Below are positions 8,825 through 16,566 of a DNA stretch of 42,663 bases, one piece after another; position 1 is the first letter of the stretch, and each line of letters opens with the position of its first letter. The DNA lies in the NCBI GenBank assembly GCA_017456005.1, contig JAFTLJ010000097.1, positions 1 through 42,663 on the forward strand. The letters are read 5' to 3'. This DNA is from Clostridia bacterium. GTDB taxonomy: Bacteria > Bacillota > Clostridia > Oscillospirales > CAG-272. Position numbers and translations under genes: made by a program. The notes below the pieces were generated by a model. That model had not been told where the DNA came from, searched no databases, and saw only the letters and a list, made by a program, of their open reading frames with translations.

Positions 8825-9934
8825 ATGAAAATAATTCTCGCTTGCGGCGGCACGGGCGGTCATATTTACCCCGCTATCGCCATCGCAAACACAGTTCGCG
8901 CACACGAGCCCGATTCCCAAATACTTTTCGTGGGCTCTACGCGCGGCATAGAAAACCAAATCGTGGCAAAAGCGGGCTACGATATAACTCACATAGATAT
9001 GTACGGGCTCAACCGTAAAAATCCGCTTGCAAACATAAAAACAGCATACTACTTTCTAGCATCCGGCGGCAAGGCAAGAAAGCTTATAAAGGATTTCGCG
9101 CCCGATTTCGTTATAGGCACGGGCGGCTACCAGTGCTATCCTCCGCTTGCGGCGGCGGCAAAGGCGGGTATTCCCTGCGCCGTACACGAATCCAACTCCA
9201 TACCCGGCAAAGCCGTACGCATGGTGGAAAAGCACGTAAACAGAGTTTACACAAACTTCCCCGACGTCGCCGAAAGGCTTGCCCACAAGGAAAAGGTTAT
9301 GCGAGTGGGCAACCCCCTCGTTTCCGAAAACATCGTGCGCGCAGATGCAGGCACACGCGCCTCTCTGGGCATACCGAAAAACGCAAAATTCGTGCTCCTT
9401 TCCTTCGGCGGTAGCCGCGGCGCGGCACCCATAAATGAAAATATGCTCGATTTCATCGCGGAATACGCGCCTACACACCCCGAAATGTATTTCGCGCACG
9501 CCACAGGCAGCGCGGGTTATACGGCAAGCTGCGAAAAAGCGGAAAAGCTAGGCATTTCCTCTCTACCAAACGTGCGCATTATGGAATATATCTACGATAT
9601 GCCCGTCTGGGAGGCGGCGGCGGATATGGTAATCTGCCGTGCAGGCGCTATGACTATTTCCGAAATGGCTCTCGGCAAAAAAGCGTGCGTGTTCATTCCC
9701 TCCCCCTACGTGGCGGAAAACCACCAATATATGAACGCAAAGGTGCTGGCAGATGCAGGCGCGGCTATGCTCATAGAAGAAAACGAGCTTTCCCCGGTGG
9801 CTCTGCGCGCTTGCGTGGAGGAGATCGCGGGCAACGCCGAAAACACGCGCAAGCTTCGCGAAAACATAGAAAAATTCGCCTTCCGCGGCGTGGCGGAAAC
9901 TATATATCAGGATATAAAACAGCTTATAGGCTAA
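8825..9934 (+). CDS. murG: UDP-GlcNAc--undecaprenyl-PP-MurNAc-pentapeptide GlcNAc transferase
   Basis: Peripheral membrane GT28 enzyme that adds GlcNAc to lipid I to form lipid II, the substrate of FtsW and the PBP. The 369-residue protein has the N-terminal glycine-rich loop GGTGGHIYPA (residues 8-17), the second loop SFGGSRGA, and the donor-binding CRAGAMTISEMALG segment followed by PSPYVAENHQ. ATG 8825 follows AAAGG. The 48-nt gap after ftsW contains a small remnant of an ATTCTTC/ACTCT heptad at about 8795-8808, like the array after enolase. murC, which often follows murG, is absent. Confidence 0.96.
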   Translation: MKIILACGGTGGHIYPAIAIANTVRAHEPDSQILFVGSTRGIENQIVAKAGYDITHIDMYGLNRKNPLANIKTAYYFLASGGKARKLIKDFAPDFVIGTGGYQCYPPLAAAAKAGIPCAVHESNSIPGKAVRMVEKHVNRVYTNFPDVAERLAHKEKVMRVGNPLVSENIVRADAGTRASLGIPKNAKFVLLSFGGSRGAAPINENMLDFIAEYAPTHPEMYFAHATGSAGYTASCEKAEKLGISSLPNVRIMEYIYDMPVWEAAADMVICRAGAMTISEMALGKKACVFIPSPYVAENHQYMNAKVLADAGAAMLIEENELSPVALRACVEEIAGNAENTRKLRENIEKFAFRGVAETIYQDIKQLIG

Positions 9935-9955
9935 AACAGCAAAGGAAAAACATCT

Positions 9956-10783
9956 ATGAAAGATTCCCATCCGCTTTTAAAAAACAGAATAACGTATTTT
10001 CTGCTTACGGCTTTTTTCATCGTTTTTACGGTGGCGGCGGTGGTGTTTTTCCTCACGCAGGTACGTATACAAACGGTGACTGTGGAAAACTGTGTCTATT
10101 CGGGCGAAGCAGAGGTGCTGGGCGCGGCAAACATAAAAAAAGGCACGCACAGCTACGCTATAGACAAAAATAAAATAGCGGCTTCCATAACGTCAAAGAA
10201 CCCGTATGTCACAGATGTGCGCATAAAACGCACAGGCATTTCCTCCATAGCCATAATACTCACAGAGGATGCACCGCGCTTCTATATAGAGCGCGGCGGC
10301 AAATATATTATACTTTCGGAAACCCTGCGCGTGCTGGCAGAGTATGCAAGCCTTGCGGAATGTGCCCACCTGCCCGTATACCCCATAAAGCTTATGCCCA
10401 TAGAGGCGGCGGAAATGGGAAAAACGCTCGTTTTTGCAGAGGGACACGAGGAAAACGGCAAGGAATGCATTTCCCTGCTTTCGCAGATATCTGCCTCCGA
10501 GCTTTCGGGCACGATAACCTATGCCGACGTTTCCGTTCGCTTCGACCTGCGTTTTACATACAAGGATAAATACGAAATTTTGTTCGGTGCGCCGAAGAAC
10601 TTTGCCAAAAAGCTCGATATGGTGATAGAAACGATAGAATTTTTGGAAAACCCAAAAAATAACTATTCGCAGGCAAAGGGCATCATACGCGCGAACGTAG
10701 ACGGCGAAACCACTTTCGACCCAACCGGCGCCATAGACACCCCCAAGGGCGACAAAAACGGCGAAAACAGCGAAAATTCATAA
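9956..10783 (+). CDS. divIB: cell division protein DivIB/FtsQ
   Basis: Bitopic divisome protein that stabilises FtsL/DivIC at the septum. The 275 residues comprise a short basic cytoplasmic tail, a membrane segment at about 12-33, a POTRA-like domain at about 36-105 (hydrophobic VxxVxVENC start, later NPYV and ILTEDAPRFYI), a beta domain, and an acidic/Asn-rich tail. AAAGGAAAA precedes ATG 9956. It closes the co-directional murG unit. The 195-nt AT-rich gap after it separates it from ftsZ and has no room for ftsA. Confidence 0.9.
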   Translation: MKDSHPLLKNRITYFLLTAFFIVFTVAAVVFFLTQVRIQTVTVENCVYSGEAEVLGAANIKKGTHSYAIDKNKIAASITSKNPYVTDVRIKRTGISSIAIILTEDAPRFYIERGGKYIILSETLRVLAEYASLAECAHLPVYPIKLMPIEAAEMGKTLVFAEGHEENGKECISLLSQISASELSGTITYADVSVRFDLRFTYKDKYEILFGAPKNFAKKLDMVIETIEFLENPKNNYSQAKGIIRANVDGETTFDPTGAIDTPKGDKNGENSENS

Positions 10784-10978
10784 AACAAGCCGAAAAATGT
10801 GTAAAATTGAATTTTAAAAACACTTTTTCTCGAATTTTTGATATTTTTTTGATAAATTTTTTCTATTTCCGCAAAGATTTTTTAAAAAACATCTTGTAAA
10901 TAAAAAAAATTTATATTATTATAATATTGTGTATAATTTTATTTTTTATCTGTAACAAATAAACAGGAGGTTAAAAAA
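10784..10978 (+). promoter_or_regulatory. AT-rich ftsZ upstream region with candidate promoter
   Basis: This 195-nt gap is strikingly AT-rich and holds no gene. The best promoter match is TTGTAA at 10894-10899, a 17-nt spacer, and TATTAT at 10917-10922. Overlapping TATAAT boxes lie at 10920-10925 and 10932-10937. A near-perfect AGGAGG lies 8-9 nt before the ftsZ ATG. It suggests that ftsZ has a separate, strong transcription start. Confidence 0.5.
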
Positions 10979-12160
10979 ATGGGTTTCGAATTTGATTCCA
11001 ATTTCGACAGCGGTGTAAACATTAAGGTCATCGGCGTAGGCGGCGGTGGCGGTAATGCTGTTAACCGTATGATCGAATCCAATATTCAGGGTGTTGAATT
11101 TATTTCCGTTAACTGCGATAAGCAGATTCTTCTTAAATCCAGCGCACCCACAAAAATTTCCATCGGCGATAAGATCACAAGAGGTCACGGTGCAGGCGGC
11201 GACCCCACAGTAGGCGAACAGGCTGCAGAAGAAAGCATCGACGATATTTCCAACGTTATCCGCGGCGCAGACATGGTGTTCATCACAACAGGTATGGGCG
11301 GCGGTACAGGTACGGGTGCTGCTCCCGTTGTTGCGAAGATCGCAAAAGAAATGGGCATTCTCACCATCGGTATCGTAACAAAGCCCTTCGCTTTCGAAGG
11401 TCCGAAGCGTATGCGCCTCGCAGAAGCGGGCATCATCCAGCTTCGCGATTACGTTGACTCTCTCGTTGTTATCCCCAACGAAAGACTCAAACAGGTTTCC
11501 GAAAACAGAATTACTCTTGCAAACGCTTTTGAGTATGCAGACGACGTTCTCCGCCACGGTGTACAGAGCATTTCCGAGCTCATCAACACACCCGGTATAG
11601 TAAACCTTGACTTTGCAGACGTTTGCTCCGTTATGAAAAACGCAGGCTACGCTCATATGGGCGTTGGCACAGGCACAGGCAGAGATAAAGCAGAGGTTGC
11701 CGCAAAAGCAGCTATTTCCAGCCCTCTTCTTGAAACATCCATATCCGGCGCAACAGGTATTCTTATCAACATCACGGCGAGCCCCGACATCAGCCTCGAC
11801 GAGGTTGAAACAGCTTCCGCTATGATCTCCCAGGAAGCTCACCCCGATGCAACTATTATCTGGGGTGCTGCATTCGACAACACGCTCGAAGATACTATCA
11901 AAGTTACTGTTATCGCAACAGGCTTTGAATCTATCAACACAGCGGCAAACAAAACTCAGCGCGGCGCTATGGGCGGCACAATGGGCGGCACACAGAGAAA
12001 CAGCACAGCAAACAACGACCCTTGGCGTTTCTCCGGCAAGAACACAAAGCCCGCACCGAAGCCTGCTCCCGCACCTGCCCCCGCAGACGATGACGATTCT
12101 CTCATTTCCAACAGCGAATTCGACGAGATCATGTCCATCCTCAAAAAGAACAGAGGTTAA
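10979..12160 (+). CDS. ftsZ: cell division GTPase FtsZ
   Basis: Tubulin-like GTPase that polymerises into the Z ring and organises septal synthesis. The 393 residues show the N-terminal GVGGGGGNAVNRM loop, the tubulin signature GGGTGTG (residues 107-113), the T7-loop region NLDFADV, a Gly/Thr/Pro/Ala-rich linker from about 325, and an acidic C-terminal tail ending in a helix-like EFDEIMSILKK peptide that would bind FtsZ partners. ATG 10979 follows CAGGAGG. Codon choice differs from the upstream dcw genes: Ile is mostly ATC/ATT rather than ATA, and Gly/Ala codons are T- or C-ending, as expected for high expression. Confidence 0.98.
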   Translation: MGFEFDSNFDSGVNIKVIGVGGGGGNAVNRMIESNIQGVEFISVNCDKQILLKSSAPTKISIGDKITRGHGAGGDPTVGEQAAEESIDDISNVIRGADMVFITTGMGGGTGTGAAPVVAKIAKEMGILTIGIVTKPFAFEGPKRMRLAEAGIIQLRDYVDSLVVIPNERLKQVSENRITLANAFEYADDVLRHGVQSISELINTPGIVNLDFADVCSVMKNAGYAHMGVGTGTGRDKAEVAAKAAISSPLLETSISGATGILINITASPDISLDEVETASAMISQEAHPDATIIWGAAFDNTLEDTIKVTVIATGFESINTAANKTQRGAMGGTMGGTQRNSTANNDPWRFSGKNTKPAPKPAPAPAPADDDDSLISNSEFDEIMSILKKNRG

Positions 12161-12172
12161 TTTTCGCTACAT

Positions 12173-12205
12173 AAAGCACTGTAACGCATGTTACAGTGCT
12201 TTTTT
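12173..12205 (+). terminator. intrinsic terminator after ftsZ
   Basis: A perfect 13-bp stem (12173-12185 with 12190-12202) closes a GCAT loop and is followed by a T run. It lies 12 nt after the ftsZ stop. Confidence 0.92.
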
Positions 12206-12248
12206 GCATAATATAGGCCTTTTTCTTTAAAGAAAAAGATGCATATAG

Positions 12249-12280
12249 AAAAAATCCGATGATTGCTCATCGGATTTTTT
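12249..12280 (-). terminator. terminator at the end of the minus-strand PHP gene
   Basis: A 14-bp stem (12249-12262 with 12267-12280) and a 4-nt loop, with A runs at the left and T runs at the right, so it could work in both directions. It abuts the stop of the minus-strand gene at 12282. A separate AT palindrome lies at 12219-12238. Confidence 0.8.
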
Positions 12281-12281
12281 A

Positions 12282-13052
12282 TCATTCTCTCGGGTTTACA
12301 AACCTTAGCTCGCGCAAGGGGAAAAGCTCGAATTTGCGGGAAATCTCCTCGCAGCGGCGCACGGTTTCCTTTTCCAGAAACGCTTCGGGGTAGTGCGCGT
12401 CCACGCCGATTATCACCTTGTTGCCAACTTCGCCCGCGATACGCCAGAATTTTTCGTTCGGGTAGCAGCGCTCCTGCTTCACGCCCACACAGTTAAGCTC
12501 CAGCGGCAAGCCCATTTTCTTTGCGGCAAGGCAAAGGCGCTTCATTTCCGCGCGGTAAAAATCGTCTTCGCCCGCAAAATTTATAACGTCGGGGTGCGCC
12601 ACGTAGGAAAACCTGCCAGTGTTTATGCCCGCGATAACGGTATCCACATATTTTGTTAGCATCTCTTCCCCACAGCCGCGCTTCATAACGTGCGCTTTTT
12701 CCGCGCCGTCGTCTATATAATGCTGGCCGAGTATAAGATATTCATAATCGAACTTTTTAAGGTATTCTATGGTTCTGTCGAAGTATGTGGGGTAATATTC
12801 CAGCTCGAAGCCGATGTGTATTTCTATATCGTCGATATATTCGTCTTTCAGGCGCTTCAGCGTGGCTATATACTCCGCCGTTTCCTCGGGCAGCATTCTT
12901 ATGCGGAAATCGTAGCCGTCGATAAGGTATGTGCCGTGGTCGGCAAAGCCGAGCACGCGGTAGCCAGCCTTTATCGCCGCCTCTATATACTCTCGCTCCG
13001 TGCCCACGGCGTGCTTGCAGCGCGCCGTATGTGTGTGATAATTTGCGTACAT
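12282..13052 (-). CDS. hisK: PHP-family histidinol-phosphatase
   Basis: Predicted metal-dependent phosphoesterase of the HisK/HisJ PHP class, which hydrolyses L-histidinol phosphate to histidinol in histidine synthesis. The 256 residues start with the metal-binding HTHTARCKHA motif, followed by LGFADHG, a central GFELEYYP strand, a GQHYID segment, YVAHPD and LELNC, and a late GVDAHYP motif. All of these are PHP hallmarks. The minus-strand start is supported by AAAGAG upstream of position 13052. No other his genes are nearby, so it may act alone or on another phosphate ester; the histidinol-phosphatase assignment is family-based. Confidence 0.8.
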   Translation of the reverse strand: MYANYHTHTARCKHAVGTEREYIEAAIKAGYRVLGFADHGTYLIDGYDFRIRMLPEETAEYIATLKRLKDEYIDDIEIHIGFELEYYPTYFDRTIEYLKKFDYEYLILGQHYIDDGAEKAHVMKRGCGEEMLTKYVDTVIAGINTGRFSYVAHPDVINFAGEDDFYRAEMKRLCLAAKKMGLPLELNCVGVKQERCYPNEKFWRIAGEVGNKVIIGVDAHYPEAFLEKETVRRCEEISRKFELFPLRELRFVNPRE

Positions 13053-13066
13053 AGTTTTCTCTTTCC

Positions 13067-13099
13067 AAAAACACCGAGAAAGTTATTCTCGGTGTTTTT
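13067..13099 (-). terminator. terminator of the lipoprotein gene
   Basis: A 14-bp stem (13067-13080 with 13086-13099) with a 5-nt loop, overlapping the stop codon of the minus-strand lipoprotein gene. It is followed on that strand by T-rich sequence and lies just before the PHP gene start. Confidence 0.85.
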
Positions 13100-13845
13100 T
13101 ATTCTTCGTTAGTTTCTTTCGCCTCGCCCCAGAGATATTCAAACTCTATTTCGCGGGAGGAAGACGAATTTTCTTCTATATTTGTGATTATGTAATATAC
13201 AACGCCGTCTTTGCCAAGGGCAAGTACTGATCTTGAATCTGTTGTAAAGCGGTACGTAATTCTGTTTATCTTAAAAACAAATTCCGCACGCGTTATTTCG
13301 CAGTTATCTTCCACGTCGTCGCAAAGCTTATATACAAAATCATATATTGCCTTGCCCACTTCCTCTGCGCCCAGACCTGAAGCAAGCTCTACTTCGTAAA
13401 TTTCGTCGAGCGCCGCAATAGTGAAATTTTCCGCAAGGTCTATTTCGCGGAAGCGGTAATTTGTGGCGCGGTCTGCAAAAATATTGTGCCAGGAAACGCT
13501 TTCTATCTTTTCGTTAAGCTCTTTTCCCAACTCGTCGGTAACAGCCTCCTCCATAATAGCGTTTGCTCTTTCCACGCTGTAGCTGTCGGTAATAGCTATG
13601 CTGGAATACATATACATCATGAACTCAACGCCGTCGTCAAGGCAGCGCACGTTTATTTCGTACCTTCCGCTTGTTTCGCTGTGCTTTTCGTAATCTATAA
13701 CGGCAAATTCCCTGCCCGGGTACTCTTTGGCAAGGTAAGCTTCTATATTTTCGGAGATATCGTCGCTATTCTCTGTGCAGGACACAAGCGAAAAAACCAG
13801 CGCCACCGAAAGCAAGAAAGCCGCAAATCGTGAAATATTTCTCAT
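13099..13845 (-). CDS. hypothetical lipoprotein
   Basis: I do not recognise a family. The 248-residue product begins with a lipoprotein signal: basic MRNISR, a hydrophobic core, and a lipobox ending LVSC with Cys at about residue 23, so it should be lipid-anchored outside the membrane. The mature part is acidic and Glu/Asp-rich with mixed alpha/beta composition. No catalytic motif stands out. GGGAGAA precedes the start, and a promoter lies about 80 nt upstream. It is probably monocistronic, with its own terminator before the PHP gene. Confidence 0.75.
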   Translation of the reverse strand: MRNISRFAAFLLSVALVFSLVSCTENSDDISENIEAYLAKEYPGREFAVIDYEKHSETSGRYEINVRCLDDGVEFMMYMYSSIAITDSYSVERANAIMEEAVTDELGKELNEKIESVSWHNIFADRATNYRFREIDLAENFTIAALDEIYEVELASGLGAEEVGKAIYDFVYKLCDDVEDNCEITRAEFVFKINRITYRFTTDSRSVLALGKDGVVYYIITNIEENSSSSREIEFEYLWGEAKETNEE

Positions 13846-13922
13846 TACTTTTCTCCCATATAAAATGCAGTATATTGAGGATCTATTGGTTTTATTTGAA
13901 ATAGCTAAACACGGTTATAGAT

Positions 13923-13951
13923 ATTATACAATAAAATTTCCTTAAAATCAA
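13923..13951 (-). promoter_or_regulatory. promoter of the lipoprotein gene
   Basis: On the minus strand: TTGATT (13946-13951), a 17-nt spacer, then a perfect TATAAT (13923-13928). The rest of the gap (13846-14063) is AT-rich and must also hold the enolase promoter, for which I see no convincing pair of boxes. Confidence 0.72.
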
Positions 13952-14063
13952 TACTTTGCCAAGTAAATATTTGTTTTCGCACAACAAAAAATGATTATTT
14001 AAGATTAAAACTTCCAAAAATATGCAATAATTATCCTGTATTTTATATTATGGAGGTAATTTT

Positions 14064-15308
14064 ATGCCACAAACAGAAATAATAAAAATAAATGCCGCGG
14101 AAATACTCGATTCACGCGGCAACCCCACCGTGCTTTGCAAGGTGACGCTTGCCTCGGGGGCGTGCGGCACGGCTTCCGTGCCGTCGGGCGCTTCCACGGG
14201 CAAATTCGAAGCGCACGAAAAGCGCGACGGCGGCGTGCGCTTCGGCGGCCGAGGGGTTTCGGAGGTCTGCAAGAGAATAGAGGAGGAGCTTTTTGAAGCT
14301 TTGCGCGGAAAGGACGCCGCAAACCAAAGGCTTATAGACGGCGCTCTTATACGCGCAGACGGCGCGCCGGATAGGTCGAACTACGGCGCAAACGCTCTGC
14401 TCGCGGTTTCGCTCGCTTGTGCGCGCGCGGCAGCAAAGGAATATCGCATGCCGCTTTACCGTTACCTCGGCGGCATATACGGCACGCATATGCCCGTGCC
14501 GATGATGAACGTGCTCAACGGCGGCGCGCACGCCGACAACAACGTGGATATACAGGAATTTATGCTTGTACCGATAGGTGCCAAAAGCTTCCGCGACGGC
14601 GTGCAGGCCTGTGCCGAAATATACGCCCACTTGCGCGCACTTTTGCGTAAAGAGGGCTACTCTGCCTCTGTAGGCGACGAAGGCGGCTTTGCCCCCGACC
14701 TCAAAAGCGATGAGGAGGCTATAGCTCTGCTCTGCGAAGCGATAGAGGGCGCGGGATATGGCACAGACGAGGTAAAGATAGCGCTTGATGTGGCGGCGAG
14801 CGAATGGGCGCAGGGCGAAAATTACGTTATGCGCAAAAGCGGCGAAAGCTACAGCGCAGAAGCTCTTGCGGAAAAATTCCGCCTGCTCGCCGAAAAGTAC
14901 CCCATACTTTCCATAGAAGACCCGGTAGGCGAGGAGGACACAGCCGCTTGGCAGAAAATAACGGCGGATATGGGCGGCAAAATAATGCTTGTGGGCGACG
15001 ACCTTTTTGTGACAGACGCGCACAGAATAGCAGAGCTTTCCTCGCAAAAATGTGCCAACAGCGTGCTTATAAAGCCAAACCAGCGCGGCACGCTTTCCGA
15101 AACGATAGCCGCCCTGCAATTTGCAAAAAAAGCGGGCTATAAAACCATCGTTTCTCACCGTTCCGGCGATACGGAGGATGCATTTATAGCAGACCTTGCC
15201 GTGGCGGCAAACGCAGACTTCATAAAGGCGGGCGCACCTGCGCGCGGAGAGCGCGTGGCAAAATACAACCGCTTGCTCGAAATTGAGCAGGAGCTCTGCT
15301 TCCTTTAA
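14064..15308 (+). CDS. eno: enolase (phosphopyruvate hydratase)
   Basis: Cytoplasmic glycolytic enzyme that converts 2-phosphoglycerate to phosphoenolpyruvate. The 414 residues contain SGASTGKFEAHE, NGGAHADNNVDIQEFM, SVGDEGGFAPDL, SIEDPV, LVGDDLFVT, LIKPNQ and SHRSGDTED, so the Mg ligands and both catalytic lysines (KPNQ and IKAG) are kept. TATGGAGG precedes ATG 14064. It is slightly shorter than the usual ~430 residues, and some surface motifs deviate: KPNQRGT rather than KPNQIGT, and IKAGAPARGER rather than IKTGAPxRSER. Codon use is like that of weakly expressed neighbours (many ATA), unlike ftsZ. It could be a second, divergent enolase; activity is still likely. Confidence 0.93.
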   Translation: MPQTEIIKINAAEILDSRGNPTVLCKVTLASGACGTASVPSGASTGKFEAHEKRDGGVRFGGRGVSEVCKRIEEELFEALRGKDAANQRLIDGALIRADGAPDRSNYGANALLAVSLACARAAAKEYRMPLYRYLGGIYGTHMPVPMMNVLNGGAHADNNVDIQEFMLVPIGAKSFRDGVQACAEIYAHLRALLRKEGYSASVGDEGGFAPDLKSDEEAIALLCEAIEGAGYGTDEVKIALDVAASEWAQGENYVMRKSGESYSAEALAEKFRLLAEKYPILSIEDPVGEEDTAAWQKITADMGGKIMLVGDDLFVTDAHRIAELSSQKCANSVLIKPNQRGTLSETIAALQFAKKAGYKTIVSHRSGDTEDAFIADLAVAANADFIKAGAPARGERVAKYNRLLEIEQELCFL

Positions 15309-15361
15309 TTCTTCATTCTTCATTCTGCATTCTTCATTCTGCACTCTTCATTCTGCACTCT
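15308..15361. repeat. heptanucleotide tandem array (ATTCTTC/ATTCTGC)
   Basis: It begins inside the enolase stop region: about seven and a half consecutive 7-bp units, ATTCTTC, ATTCTTC, ATTCTGC, ATTCTTC, ATTCTGC, ACTCTTC, ATTCTGC, then a degenerate unit. This is a simple heptad tandem repeat, probably evolving by slippage. A degenerate remnant occurs at about 8795-8808. Confidence 0.85.
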
Positions 15362-15454
15362 CATATACTGTGTTAGGCGCATGATGTCAAATTTTGGCGT
15401 ACAGTTTACGCATAAATTATGATTTGAAAGCGGCAAAACGGGTAAAAATACCAT

Positions 15455-15468
15455 TGTAAGCGCTTAAT
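15455..15468. promoter_or_regulatory. candidate CcpA cre-like site before mazF
   Basis: TGTAAGCGCTTAAT fits the Firmicutes cre consensus (TGWAARCGYTWNCW) at all but one defined position. It lies 28 nt before the mazF ATG and about 150 nt after enolase. A single match of this length can be chance. Confidence 0.35.
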
Positions 15469-15495
15469 ACCCGATATAAAGAAAGTGTGATAAAA

Positions 15496-15900
15496 ATGAA
15501 TGTTAAAAGAGGAGATATATTCTATGCGGACCTGAGCCCCGTTGTGGGCTCGGAGCAGGGCGGCTTGCGCCCCGTGCTGATAGTTCAAAACGATATAGGC
15601 AATAAGTACAGCCCCACGGTTATAGCGGCGGCGATAACAAGCAAGCTGGATAAGGCCAAGCTGCCCACGCACATAGACGTTTACGCAGAGGAATTCGGTC
15701 TTTCAAAAAATTCCGTAGTGCTGCTGGAGCAGATACGCACGCTGGATAAGCGTCGCCTGCGCGAAAAAATGGGGCATCTCGACGACGTACTTATGCAAAG
15801 AGTGAACAACGCCATAACCATAAGCTTTGGTCTTGGCGGCGAAGGCGAAGCGAAAGCAGACGTTTCCGCTACGGCAGACAGCGGTGTGATAACAGCTTGA
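15496..15900 (+). CDS. mazF: MazF/EndoA-type mRNA interferase, no adjacent antitoxin
   Basis: Predicted ribosome-independent endoribonuclease toxin of the MazF/PemK fold. The 134 residues carry the family start [21 protein letters not shown], then RPVLIVQND, the [11 protein letters not shown] strand, LPTHIDV, and [16 protein letters not shown]. This closely resembles the Bacillus EndoA (YdcE) group. ATG 15496 is preferred because GAAAG lies 10 nt upstream; an in-frame GTG at 15487 has no site. No MazE/YdcD antitoxin frame exists in the 187 nt upstream or in the space downstream, so it is an orphan here. A cre-like element lies upstream and a terminator follows. Confidence 0.92.
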   Translation: MNVKRGDIFYADLSPVVGSEQGGLRPVLIVQNDIGNKYSPTVIAAAITSKLDKAKLPTHIDVYAEEFGLSKNSVVLLEQIRTLDKRRLREKMGHLDDVLMQRVNNAITISFGLGGEGEAKADVSATADSGVITA

Positions 15901-15909
15901 ATAACAGGT

Positions 15910-15937
15910 TGCGGGGCATTTTCTGCCCCGCATTTTT
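15910..15937 (+). terminator. intrinsic terminator after mazF
   Basis: A 9-bp GC-rich stem (15910-15918 with 15924-15932), a TTTTC loop and T5, starting 9 nt after the mazF stop. Confidence 0.92.
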
Positions 15938-15989
15938 ATGTACCTCAAAGTAAAAATTTAAAATTTAATACAAAATTTACATTTATCTA

Positions 15990-16018
15990 TTGCAATAAAT
16001 CCAAAATAACGATATAAT
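15990..16018 (+). promoter_or_regulatory. yajC promoter
   Basis: TTGCAA (15990-15995), a 17-nt spacer, and TATAAT (16013-16018), about 31 nt before the yajC start. Confidence 0.8.
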
Positions 16019-16049
16019 AAAAGAAAATACTAAAAACAGAGGTCCCAAT

Positions 16050-16505
16050 ATGAATTTTATGTTACTCGACACAACAACAGCGGCAGGCGGAGCAGGTAAC
16101 TCGCTCGGCAGCATGCTCACAATGTTCTTGCCCCTTATACTCGTTTTCGTTATAATGTACTTCTTCATGATCCGCCCCCAGAAAAAGCAGGAGCGCCAGG
16201 AAGCACAAATGCGCGATAACCTCCAGGTTGGCGACGAGGTTACGACGATAGGCGGTATAATAGGCCGTGTTGTAAGCATCAAAGACGAAACGTTCACACT
16301 CGAAACAAGCCGCGACAGAACAAAAATGCGTTTCCTTCGCACAGCTATAAAGAGCGTAGACGTGAAAATTGCAGACCGCTATGCGGAAGCTGAAGCCGCA
16401 AAAGCGGAAGAAGCAAAGGCTGAAGAAGCTGCAGAAGCACCTGCAGAAGCTGTGGAAGAACCCAAAAAAGCAAAGAAAAGCAAAAAGAACAAAGACGTAG
16501 AATAA
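16050..16505 (+). CDS. yajC: preprotein translocase accessory subunit YajC
   Basis: Small membrane protein associated with the Sec/SecDF translocase. The 151 residues have one membrane segment at about 23-42 ending in the family hallmark FMIRPQKKQ. The conserved cytoplasmic domain follows (LQVGDEVTTIGGIIGRVVSI), then a low-complexity Ala/Glu/Lys tail from about residue 110 that is longer than in most YajC proteins. AGAGG precedes ATG 16050. secD/secF are not beside it; a TIGR04086 membrane gene follows, an arrangement I recall as common in Clostridia. Confidence 0.95.
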   Translation: MNFMLLDTTTAAGGAGNSLGSMLTMFLPLILVFVIMYFFMIRPQKKQERQEAQMRDNLQVGDEVTTIGGIIGRVVSIKDETFTLETSRDRTKMRFLRTAIKSVDVKIADRYAEAEAAKAEEAKAEEAAEAPAEAVEEPKKAKKSKKNKDVE

Positions 16506-16517
16506 AGCGTAATATTT

Positions 16518-16566
16518 AAACCTCCCTCCGCATATTATTTAACAAACGGACGGGAGGTTTATTTTT
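16518..16566 (+). terminator. hairpin overlapping the next gene's ribosome binding site
   Basis: A 9-bp stem (16518-16526 with 16552-16560) encloses a 25-nt loop and is followed by ATTTTT. It looks like a terminator of yajC, but its right arm contains the GGGAGG ribosome binding site of the gene starting at 16567. It could therefore attenuate or sequester translation of the downstream gene. Confidence 0.6.

Noticed and set aside
7952-8992. A 346-residue minus-strand frame across ftsW and murG
   Set aside because: It spans two well-supported genes and their gap, with no site or motif.
14112-15344. A 410-residue open frame antisense to enolase
   Set aside because: It starts within the heptad repeat (the repeated Met/Asn/Glu-type N-terminus comes from the tandem units) and lacks any recognisable domain. 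Enolase on the other strand is certain.
15308-15361. CRISPR array
   Set aside because: The units are 7 bp and contiguous with no spacers; it is a simple tandem repeat.
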